A stretch of DNA of 22,348 nt, taken from JBKHYJ01 sp046565505. Its GTDB lineage: Bacteria > Acidobacteriota > Blastocatellia > UBA7656. The notes beneath the pieces were generated by a model. That model made no database searches. It saw only the letters and a program-made list of their open reading frames with translations, and was not told where the DNA came from. This document shows positions 14,736 to 21,846 of the stretch, piece after piece; within the stretch, counting starts at the first letter, position 1; the number at the start of each line of letters is the position of its first letter. The DNA is taken from NCBI GenBank assembly GCA_046565505.1, contig JBKHYJ010000008.1:1-22348 (forward strand). The letters run 5' to 3'. A program made the position numbers and the translations under genes.

Positions 14736-15926
14736 TCAGCGCAGCGTGCGAAAGAATTCCCTCATATCCTCTACAAGCAGCCCCGGCTGTTCGAGGGCGG
14801 CGAAGTGCCCGCCCCTCGGCATCAGCGTCCAGCGCTGCACGTTGTACAGTCGCTCCGCCCACTCCCTGGGCGGGCGGCTCAGGTCTTTGGGGAAAAGCGC
14901 AATCGCGGAGGGGGCATGGACGCGCTCCCCCGGCTCAATCCGCCTGGGGTTGTGCCTTGATTCGTAGTACAGGCGGACGGAAGAGTTAATAGTCTGAGTC
15001 GCCCAGTAAATCGTCAGGTTCGTCAACAGCTCGTCTTTCGAGAAGCACCGCTCCACGTCGCCGCCGCAGTCGCTCCATCCCCTGAATTTCTCTACGACCC
15101 ACGCCGCCAGGCCCGCCGGCGAGTCGTTCAGGCCGTAAGAAAGGGTCTGCGGCTTTGTCGCCTGAATATCGGCGTAGGCCCCCTCGTCGCGCTCCCACCT
15201 CCGCTCCTCGTCAAGAAAGGCCCGCTCCGCCTCCGTCAGCTCGCGCGACCCTTCGCCGATGAAGGGAGAGAAAACGTCCGTCAGGTGAATCCCGATCAGA
15301 CGGTCCGGGTAATCCAGCGCAAGGATTGTCGAAACGCTCGACCCGATGTCGCCTCCGCGCGCGGCGAAGCGAGAGTAGCCCAGCCCTTGCGACATCAGCT
15401 TCGCAAATAAACCGCTTATCCTTCCGACGTTCATCCCCGGCCGGTCCGGCCGGTCAGAAAACCCATAGCCGGGCATTGAAGGTACGACCACGTCGAAGCT
15501 GTCCTCCGGGCGCCCGCCATGATTGGCCGGGTCCGTCAGCATCGGGATGATCTTGAGCATCTCGACGAAGCTGCTCGGCCAGCCGTGAGTGATCAGAAGG
15601 GGCAGCGGGTCCGGCCCCTTGCCCCGCTCGTGAATGAAGTGTATGCCGGCCCCATCGACCGTGGCTCGGTAATTTAGGAATGCGTTGATGGCCTGTTCCT
15701 GTTTTCGCCAATCAAAACCGTCCCGCCAGTAGTGGGTCAACTCTTTCAGATAGTCGAGGTCGGAGCCATACGCCCAGCCCGTGCCGGCGAGCTGGTCCGG
15801 CCACCGCGTGCGCGCGAGGCGGTCTCTCAAGTCTTCGAGCACTTCTTCCGGCAGGCGGACCGTGAACCGACGAACATCCACTTCCGGCCCGCCCTGAATT
15901 GCTACTTTGTCTTGAGAGTTCTTCAT
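14736..15926 (-). CDS. Epoxide hydrolase, alpha/beta hydrolase with EHN domain
   Basis: The protein of about 396 residues begins with an epoxide-hydrolase N-terminal domain (FTVRLPEEVLEDLRDRLART and the WAYGSDLDYLKEL region). The alpha/beta hydrolase core contains THGWPSS (oxyanion HGWP, about 113-119), SMPGYGFSD, and ARGGDIGSS with the nucleophile Asp193. PRGGHFAALEQP carries the catalytic His374. Enzymes of this family open epoxides to diols through an ester intermediate. The ATG at 15924-15926 has GGGGA eight nt upstream. A TTG start 54 nt earlier is possible but adds residues outside the family. It starts 61 nt after the FAD oxidoreductase stop and is probably in the same operon. Within a peptide cluster it might open an epoxide made by one of the iron enzymes (inference). 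Confidence 0.9.
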   Translation of the reverse strand: MKNSQDKVAIQGGPEVDVRRFTVRLPEEVLEDLRDRLARTRWPDQLAGTGWAYGSDLDYLKELTHYWRDGFDWRKQEQAINAFLNYRATVDGAGIHFIHERGKGPDPLPLLITHGWPSSFVEMLKIIPMLTDPANHGGRPEDSFDVVVPSMPGYGFSDRPDRPGMNVGRISGLFAKLMSQGLGYSRFAARGGDIGSSVSTILALDYPDRLIGIHLTDVFSPFIGEGSRELTEAERAFLDEERRWERDEGAYADIQATKPQTLSYGLNDSPAGLAAWVVEKFRGWSDCGGDVERCFSKDELLTNLTIYWATQTINSSVRLYYESRHNPRRIEPGERVHAPSAIALFPKDLSRPPREWAERLYNVQRWTLMPRGGHFAALEQPGLLVEDMREFFRTLR

Positions 15927-15987
15927 CGGCCATTTCCCCGAAGAGGCCGGGTGGCTTTCGGGCTTCAGCCCGCGAATCAACGGCAGG

Positions 15988-17190
15988 CTAGATGTAAAGC
16001 GGCTCGAATACCGTTTCGCCCTTCTCGAAGCGGTATGGGTTGAGCGCCTCGGCGATCTTCCAATCTTTGTACTGCCCGTCGGTTATCAGCTCCGACAGCG
16101 CCTGGCCCACGCCGTAAGACTGCATCACGCCGTGCCCGGAGAATGAATGCGCCTGAAACAGCCCCGGCCTGCCCCTTACGCGGCCGATCATCCCGCTGCG
16201 GTCCGGCGAATGGTCGTAGAGCCGCGCCCACCCCTTGATCAACTCCGCCTGCGGGTAGAGAGAAATTCGCCGGGCCAGTTTCGGAAGGACCATCTCCCTG
16301 TAGAACTGCGGCCCATCCCAGTCGAAGCGATAGCCCATTGGCTCCGCAGGGTCCGCGAAGCCGCAGAGTATCTCGTCGTCGGGAAGGCACTGTATGAAAG
16401 CCCCGCTGTCGTCAACAATCATCCCCTGGCCCTCAAACTTGAGCCACGGGTGTTTGACGTAAAATACCTGCCGCCGCTGCGGCGCCGACGGGACCTTGTC
16501 GCCGTAAAGGTTAGCGATGCGCGCCGCCCACGGGCCGGCCGCGTTCACCACCACCGGGGCCGATATCGACAGCGTCTCGTCGATCTTGCCGGGGTGGCTG
16601 ATGAGGTAGGCTTTTGTCCTACCCTGGTCCTGGATCTCTTGCCCGCCCACGCGCCACCTGCCATCCTCCTGTGTGATCGCGCTTACGAACCACCTGTCGA
16701 GGAAAATGGCGCCCTTCGCCTTCGCCTCCTCCTGGTAGTGGAGCTTTATGCGGGCGGAGTCAACCAGGCCATCTAGGGGCGAGAAAGTAGCCCCGGCCAC
16801 CCCGTCCACGCAATCAATCTCCCTCGCGTGATCGAGTACGTCGCGCGGGGTGAGCACTTCGACCCCGAGGCCGAACCTGTTCAAACGCGACACGGCCTTG
16901 CGGGCTTTCGGCCAGGCTAACTTGTCATAAAGCCAGAGATAGCCGAGCCTGCGGTACTTTATCTTTTCCCGCACAGTCCAGAAGTAATCAAGCGAACGTT
17001 TACTTAATTCTATGTTGACGGGGCACCACCATGTCGCGCGCACCCCCCCCACGTTAAGCGTTGACGAGGCTAGCTCGCCCGACAGATCGGCGTCTATAAC
17101 AACAACGCGGCCAAAAGATCGCTGTGTCAGGCCGAGGGCGATACTGCTGCCAATCACGCCCGCACCAATGACGACGGCATCGGCTTGCAT
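15988..17190 (-). CDS. FAD-dependent oxidoreductase, DAO (glycine/sarcosine oxidase) family
   Basis: The 400-residue protein opens with VVIGAGVIGSSIALGL, the GxGxxG dinucleotide-binding motif (Gly9, Gly11, Gly14), and VVVIDADL with the Asp that binds the ribose of FAD. AAGPWAARIANLYG (about 217-230), GPQFYREMVLPKLARR and the C-terminal SFSGHGVMQSYGVGQALSE (FAD-contacting GHG segment) are typical of the DAO fold. Relatives oxidise amines or amino acids to imines with O2 as acceptor. The ATG has AGGAAG six nt upstream. The epoxide hydrolase gene follows and the remains of a pyrroline-carboxylate-reductase-like gene precede it, suggesting the enzyme once worked with an imine reductase. A run of eight G residues on the coding strand (17043-17050) falls in codons for NVGGV near residue 48. 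Confidence 0.88.
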   Translation of the reverse strand: MQADAVVIGAGVIGSSIALGLTQRSFGRVVVIDADLSGELASSTLNVGGVRATWWCPVNIELSKRSLDYFWTVREKIKYRRLGYLWLYDKLAWPKARKAVSRLNRFGLGVEVLTPRDVLDHAREIDCVDGVAGATFSPLDGLVDSARIKLHYQEEAKAKGAIFLDRWFVSAITQEDGRWRVGGQEIQDQGRTKAYLISHPGKIDETLSISAPVVVNAAGPWAARIANLYGDKVPSAPQRRQVFYVKHPWLKFEGQGMIVDDSGAFIQCLPDDEILCGFADPAEPMGYRFDWDGPQFYREMVLPKLARRISLYPQAELIKGWARLYDHSPDRSGMIGRVRGRPGLFQAHSFSGHGVMQSYGVGQALSELITDGQYKDWKIAEALNPYRFEKGETVFEPLYI

Positions 17191-17283
17191 ACTTCTCTTC
17201 CTTTCCAGAGATTTCCCGCGTCCACTGTTGTTCGTCGAGAGGCCGATTCTTGCGAGACGAATCGAGCGGCGTAGGCAAGCTCG

Positions 17284-17895
17284 CTAAATGCTTAGTTCCT
17301 GATCTGATTGCTGGGACGGTGCGGCGGCATTCGCCTTCTGTCAGTTGCCCTGCGAGAGGGCCGCGTCAGAGGCGTCGCCTGTTTGTTACTGCCATCTCTT
17401 TGGCGCGGTCAAGGACCGTCCGCGCGGCGAGATTTATTGTTCCGGTCGCGTCGTTATTTTCCCGGACCTGCGCGGGCGATTGTGGCGTCGTATCACGTTC
17501 GTGTTCGCGCGCAGGGCGCGGGGTGAGTTGCCCGAACTTAAATGCGTGTGACCCGCGGCGGCGGGCGCAGCCGCGGTCACCTGTCTGGACAAGAGGGTAC
17601 CCGGCCTGGGCGGAGGCGCGGTCTCTTTCAGAGTCTCGCTCATCGAATGGGGTCGGACGGCCTGCGCTGCCGCGGCGGCCTGTTCGACCGACTTTCAGTT
17701 GTCGATGAGGCGAGCAATACGAAGAGACCGGGACAGCGCCTCCGCCCGCTCGGGCGACCGGCAGGTGGCAATGACTCTATAAGATTGCCTGACCTCCGGG
17801 GCGTTCAGGCCTTGGGCCGTGATTGGTCCGAGAACCCCGCAGCCGAGAATCGCGACAACATCCTCCCGCTTGTCCATGACTATGGCTCCGATCAT
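17284..17895 (-). pseudogene. Decayed pyrroline-5-carboxylate-reductase-like gene
   Basis: Residues 1-66 of the frame contain VAILGCGVLGPITAQGL, a Rossmann GxGxxG motif, and ATCRSPERAEALSRSLRI, typical of the N-terminus of P5C reductase (ProC family). After the in-frame TGA at 17695-17697 the same frame continues with KSVEQAAAAAQAVRPHSM and SETLKETAP, which align without gaps to the DNAEAV...AVKPQ.MAEVLEEIAP stretch of the family. PRALRANTNV then recalls PRVVRAMPNT. LAARTVLDRAKEMA, in another frame (around 17425-17370), recalls the C-terminal LAAQTVLGAAK. Near the end, NAAAPSQQSDQELSI, back in the first frame, recalls the C-terminal helix. Several stops, a frameshift and a probable internal deletion (about 200 codons against the usual 270) show it is inactive. 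It lies between HDO2 and the FAD oxidoreductase. All family alignments are by eye. Confidence 0.65.
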
Positions 17896-18218
17896 GTTGA
17901 TGACAATACTTAGGGTACTCGACGCGAAAGCTTGCGTGAGTCATTGAGATTGATGACTGCCGGCGCGCAGAGACATGGGCCGGCTTGAATAAGCCCGCTT
18001 GGTCCTTGCGGCTCCGGCGGCCGAGTTCGTTTGATAAAGGCTTGAAAGGGCGGAGCCGATCAGGCTGCGCCGCCTCAGGTCGCTTCGGATCAGCGGGCCG
18101 GACTTCACGCTCGCTCTGCATGCGCGGCTTTCAAAAGCAAGCCGCGCCGCCTGGCTCGCGCGTCCGGCGGTGCGTCGGCCGCTGACCCACCGCGGCACAT
18201 GTTCTGGCTGCCGATTCG
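17896..18218. other. Intergenic region between HDO2 and the reductase remnant
   Basis: These 323 GC-rich nt hold no gene I can support, and the short frames present lack motifs and ribosome-binding sites. There is a perfect 9-bp inverted repeat GCGCGGCTT/AAGCCGCGC (18122-18147) with an 8-nt loop, 72 nt downstream of the HDO2 stop. It has no T-run on either strand. It may protect the HDO2 mRNA end or be a weak terminator. Some of the region may be decayed coding sequence, given the pseudogene beside it. Confidence 0.4.
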
Positions 18219-18953
18219 CTACGCGGCGGCGCTATCGGCCACGCTCCAAGACTCGAAAATGCCCTGGAACACGCCAGAAAATATGTCGTACACGCGGTTG
18301 TAAATCTGCTCGACCTCGTCAAGGCGGCTGTTAAGTTCGGGGTTCTTCGCGATGGAATCGATTGCCCATCTGCTGTGCCCCTCTTCGTCGTTCTCGAGCA
18401 GCCGGTGAATCGCCAGGTAGCCGTAGGCTTTGGCCGTCATCGGATACTTCTTGAACCCCTTGTCTAACCCGTCGATCAGAACCTCCGCGCAATCTTCCAA
18501 CCCGACCTGGGCCGCCTGCTTTACGAGGCTGTCTTCGGACGAGAAGTACTTCATGAGGGTCTCGTCGAAATCCCTCGACCTGGCGTTGGGCTCGGCGGCC
18601 GCGAGCATATCTTTAGTCACGCCGAACGACTCCGCCCACCGAACATAATGGCCGAGGTGGTTCGGGTGGCCGCCCGATTCGGTCTCAAGGAATTTCACCA
18701 GGTGCTCGACCGTATCGACATCCTCGGGCGGCGTGCTCAGTATGCCGGCCGCCAGCATCCTGTAGGAGGTCTTCACGATCGTGTAGTACTGGATGAAGAA
18801 TTCCTTGTGCTGTTCGCTCGTCAAGCGGTTGCGCTTAATGTAAGTGAAGAATGACTCCTTGAGCATCCTCTTGGCGTCGGCCCGCCTGCGAATCGCCTCA
18901 ATACTCTCAATGTTCTTGTCGGGGTCAGCTGTTACAGTCGCGTTTGTGGACAT
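18219..18953 (-). CDS. Heme-oxygenase-fold putative diiron oxygenase (HDO2)
   Basis: The 244-residue all-helical protein belongs to the TenA/PqqC/CADD-like group. FLETESGGHPNHLGH supplies Glu92 and His99, GLEDCAEVL supplies Glu153, and AIHRLLENDEEGH supplies His183, Glu187 and His193. The spacings Glu92-x6-His99 and His99 to Glu153 (54) equal those of CADD (Glu81, His88, Glu142, from memory), which supports a diiron site. The final helix differs: His-x3-Glu-x5-His where CADD has His-x3-Asp-x2-His. Characterised relatives make 1-alkenes, N-N bonds, nitriles, azetidines or p-aminobenzoate by radical oxidation. The ATG has AAAGGAG eight nt upstream. A structured leader precedes it, and it follows an MFS exporter after 421 nt. 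It shares little obvious sequence with HDO1, so the two are probably not a recent duplication. Confidence 0.74.
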   Translation of the reverse strand: MSTNATVTADPDKNIESIEAIRRRADAKRMLKESFFTYIKRNRLTSEQHKEFFIQYYTIVKTSYRMLAAGILSTPPEDVDTVEHLVKFLETESGGHPNHLGHYVRWAESFGVTKDMLAAAEPNARSRDFDETLMKYFSSEDSLVKQAAQVGLEDCAEVLIDGLDKGFKKYPMTAKAYGYLAIHRLLENDEEGHSRWAIDSIAKNPELNSRLDEVEQIYNRVYDIFSGVFQGIFESWSVADSAAA

Positions 18954-19374
18954 GATTATTTCTCCTTTATTCTGGTGTTAGACCGTCTCTGTTTCATCGA
19001 GCGGCGTTGGTTGCGCGTTCTCAGTCACGTCAGTGATAGCTGACCTGACTAACTTAATAGTCATGCGCCTCGCCGGAAGCGCATGTGGGAATTGTAACAC
19101 TCGGCACTATTCATGCGGAAAAGCATAAGCGTCAGATAGAAACTCTGATTTCCCATATCAAACGTCGAGTAATTTCTGGCGCTAAGACGCATGAGATTAC
19201 CTGTTAAAGAATTCATAAGCTCCGGGCGACTGAAATTAAGCCGGGGCTTTCCCTCCGCGCGCCGGCAGCAAACTTTGGGCCGCTCACCTGAGCTTACATC
19301 AGAACCGCCATATGTTAAACGGCTCACAATACTTTTCTCAAGCGAGATTAAAATCTCAAATCCCAGGTCCCCGA
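18954..19374. other. Leader/intergenic region before HDO2 with two stem-loops and a small ORF
   Basis: Two inverted repeats lie close together upstream of HDO2. AGTCACGTCAG (19023-19033) pairs with CTGACCTGACT (19040-19050) in 10 of 11 positions. CATGCGC (19062-19068) pairs perfectly with GCGCATG (19079-19085). Further upstream a minus-strand frame of 51 codons (ATG at 19219, stop at 19061) has GGAG three nt before it, but its third-position GC is lower than that of the neighbours, so I do not call it a gene. The region likely contains the HDO2 promoter. No clear -35/-10 pair stands out. Confidence 0.45.
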
Positions 19375-20739
19375 TCAAGTCTCCGCCGCGCCGACTGCGA
19401 GCGGGACGCGGGCGGTTGCGTCATCCTCGGGGCGACTCTTATGCGCAGGGGTCAGGGTCCCCACCGCCGCGACGATTAAGCCGCTCAACCCCAGCGTCAC
19501 GAGGACGGGCGTCGTCCCCAGCTTCTGCGCCACGGCCGTCGAGATGGCCGTGCCCACAGGCCCCATCACGAAGATTATCGTCCACCATGCAGACGTTACG
19601 CGGCCCATCAAATGATCCGGCGTGACCTGCTGCCGGAGCGTCATCGAGCAGACATTTCTTATAGTCAGCCCGAAGGTGAAAGACGTTGCCAGCGCCGCGA
19701 CTATCGGGACCGAAGACGCCAGCCCTATGGCGGCGATTGCGACCGCTTGAAGTGCGAGGCTGCCCAGGAAGGACGCGCCGAATCCCCACCTGCTGCGCAA
19801 CAGGGCCGCGAACATCCCGGCGCAAATGGAGCCGAGGCTCGCGATGCCAAAGACTATCCCGAGCACTTGATTGTCCTGGTGCAGCTCGTTCTTCAGCCGG
19901 TAGATGCTGAGGTCTATCGCGGCGTCGGTCACAAAAATGAAGGCGGCAAACAGCAGCGTCACGGACCTCAGCAGCGGGTTGCGTAACAGAAACCGCATGC
20001 CTGCGAGCAACTCATCGAGCTTGGGCGATTTCGCTTCGGGGACCTTCTTTTCTTTCGCCTCCGCGGGGGCCTGCTGGTTGCGAAGCCTTACGAGGACCAT
20101 CATCCCCCCCGAAGCAATGTAAGACAGCGACACCAGGGTGACGGCCGCCGCCGCGCCCAGCTTGCTTGACGCGAGGCCGGCTATCATAGGGCCGACGACG
20201 AACGACACCGCGGCAGTTGACTGTAGGCGACCGTTAGCATCATTTATTCGATCTTTATCGACTATGTTCGGCACGACGGCCGTGTAAGCGACTATAAAGT
20301 TAGTAGTCAAAAACGCCGTCACCACTGTCGCAAGGTAAATAGGCAATACCGTGCGCCCCGCGAAGTGCCAGTAGAGCGGGATAAAGATGTAGATCGAAGC
20401 CCGCCCGAAATCGCAGAACATCATGAGCCTTCGTCGGTCCACCCGGTCAACGATCAGGCCCGAAAACAGACTCGAGACCAGGCTCATAACACCCATCGTA
20501 CCTGTGACAAGCCCCATCTGCGCGACGGAGCCGGTCGCCTCAAGCACCAGCAGCGGAATGATGATCGTAGCCGCCGAATCGCCCAGCGCGTCGAACGTTT
20601 GCCCCGCCCAGAATACGTTGAAATTCCGGTCTCGCCATTTCCCGGGCTTGGCGCCGGTTTTCTCCCCTCCCGCGTCCGCCTGCTCTGCGTCGGCGTCGGC
20701 CGCTTCGGGCAGCGGAGATGTTTCTGTATTTATACCCAC
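19375..20739 (-). CDS. MFS transporter, MFS_3 / enterobactin-exporter type
   Basis: The 454-residue protein has a soluble, Ala/Glu-rich head of about 35 residues, then RDRNFNVFWAGQTFDALGDS, the usual start of EntS-like exporters, and about twelve membrane segments. LFSGLIVDRVDRRRLMMFCD is the GxxxDRxxRR loop between helices 2 and 3. A charged cytoplasmic linker around residues 220-245 (AEAKEKKVPEAKSPK) separates the two halves, and LRQQVTPDHLMGRVTSAWW is the matching loop in the second half. It begins with GTG (20737-20739) after GAGG. It follows the thioesterase by 51 nt and is presumably in the NRPS operon. It probably exports the peptide. The cluster has two such exporters, perhaps with different substrates. 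Confidence 0.9.
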   Translation of the reverse strand: MGINTETSPLPEAADADAEQADAGGEKTGAKPGKWRDRNFNVFWAGQTFDALGDSAATIIIPLLVLEATGSVAQMGLVTGTMGVMSLVSSLFSGLIVDRVDRRRLMMFCDFGRASIYIFIPLYWHFAGRTVLPIYLATVVTAFLTTNFIVAYTAVVPNIVDKDRINDANGRLQSTAAVSFVVGPMIAGLASSKLGAAAAVTLVSLSYIASGGMMVLVRLRNQQAPAEAKEKKVPEAKSPKLDELLAGMRFLLRNPLLRSVTLLFAAFIFVTDAAIDLSIYRLKNELHQDNQVLGIVFGIASLGSICAGMFAALLRSRWGFGASFLGSLALQAVAIAAIGLASSVPIVAALATSFTFGLTIRNVCSMTLRQQVTPDHLMGRVTSAWWTIIFVMGPVGTAISTAVAQKLGTTPVLVTLGLSGLIVAAVGTLTPAHKSRPEDDATARVPLAVGAAET

Positions 20740-20790
20740 CTGTGCCTCGTTTGAAGATGTCTTGGGGATTTGCCCCGAGATTTGTCGAAC

Positions 20791-21846
20791 CTACCAGGAA
20801 GAGCGGCGAACGACCTCAAGGCGCCTTTCTATGCTCTTGGCAAGCGCCTCGCAGTGCGGCGGATGTAGCAGGGTGAAGTGATTGCCCGCCAGCGTCTCCG
20901 CACTAAATTCTCCGAGCGTGTGCTTACCCCAATCCGTGCGCGCGGCAGTGTTCCCTTCCGCCCACCAGGCCGTCACCGGCGCGGCGATGACCGGGGCGCA
21001 ATGACCTCGCAACAGTCTTGTGTGAATCGACGTGAGTTTCACCTGCTCCTGAAACAACGCCGGCGACAGGTCGGCCGGGAGCAGGCCGCTTTCACGCGCC
21101 CATTCGATTACTCGGCTGACTCGTCGCCCCGAAGGTAAGCCGAGCAATTCGCTCTGTATGGCTTGCTGGCGCTGGGCGTCAAGAGAGTCGAACGCCTCCG
21201 CGAGTAGCCCGCCGAATGCGAGCGCCAGGTCGCCGAGCGGGTCCTCATCACCGGAAGCATCATCGAGTAAGAACGAATCGACCAGTCCCACGAATGCGAC
21301 CTGATGGCCTTGTTGCTCCAGTTGCCCGGCGACATTTACCGCGATGACCCCGCCCATTGACCAGCCCATCAGATGGTAAGGGCCCTCAGTTTGTTGCTGG
21401 CGGATGAAGCCCGCGTACTCGCGCGCCATTTCGGCTATGCTGACATGCTCAAGCGATGAGTCATCAAGGGCGCGAGATTGCAATCCATAAAACGGCTGAC
21501 CGGGGCCGAGTGAGTACGCGAGGTGATGATAAACCATCACCTGACCACCGGCCGGGTGAATGCAGAACAGAGGCGGCTTGCTCCCTTCAGCTCTTATCGG
21601 CACCAGCAGCGACGTGGCGACTGAATCAGTAGTATCGTCCGCCAGCAGGTCGGGGAGCGAAGATTCAAAGATGCCTTCCTCTTCCGCAAGGAGTTCAAAT
21701 ACGCTCTTTCGCAGTCCTGAATAGCCCGCGCGCTCCGACGAATTATTCATCGCAGCTACAGGCTCGCGGCGCTCAGCCTCCCGCGATTGAGAGGCCGCTC
21801 CCGCCTTCTCTTCTTCTACACACGTCAGGTCGGAGGTCTCTTTCAT
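20791..21846 (-). CDS. Stand-alone NRPS thioesterase domain protein
   Basis: The 351-residue protein has an 80-residue leading segment without known motifs, then a complete alpha/beta hydrolase thioesterase: PPLFCIHPAGG (91-101), HLMGWSMGG with the nucleophile Ser163, FVGLVDSFLLDD with Asp190, and AGNHFTLLHPPH with His323. In NRPS systems such a domain hydrolyses or cyclises the finished peptide from the last carrier. The opening VPIRAEGSKPPLFCIHPAGG is the form normally found fused directly after a carrier domain (type I), not that of small editing thioesterases. Its ATG overlaps the NRPS stop as ATGA, so the two are translationally coupled and probably act as one split assembly line. Confidence 0.92.
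   Translation of the reverse strand: MKETSDLTCVEEEKAGAASQSREAERREPVAAMNNSSERAGYSGLRKSVFELLAEEEGIFESSLPDLLADDTTDSVATSLLVPIRAEGSKPPLFCIHPAGGQVMVYHHLAYSLGPGQPFYGLQSRALDDSSLEHVSIAEMAREYAGFIRQQQTEGPYHLMGWSMGGVIAVNVAGQLEQQGHQVAFVGLVDSFLLDDASGDEDPLGDLALAFGGLLAEAFDSLDAQRQQAIQSELLGLPSGRRVSRVIEWARESGLLPADLSPALFQEQVKLTSIHTRLLRGHCAPVIAAPVTAWWAEGNTAARTDWGKHTLGEFSAETLAGNHFTLLHPPHCEALAKSIERRLEVVRRSSW

Noticed and set aside
16147..16776. Plus-strand frame of 209 codons opposite the FAD oxidoreductase
   Set aside because: Proline- and arginine-rich shadow of a clear DAO-family gene.
17695..17895. A 66-residue stand-alone Rossmann protein
   Set aside because: The same frame and neighbouring frames continue with remnants of the rest of a P5C reductase, so it is better read as a pseudogene fragment.
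18122..18147. 9-bp inverted repeat as terminator of HDO2
   Set aside because: No U-tract follows on either strand, so I list it only as structure within the intergenic region.
17261..19007. 12-nt sequence ATCGAGCGGCGT shared by the leaders of the FAD oxidoreductase (17261-17272) and HDO2 (18996-19007)
   Set aside because: Matches of this length are expected by chance in a window of this size, and the flanks are not alike.
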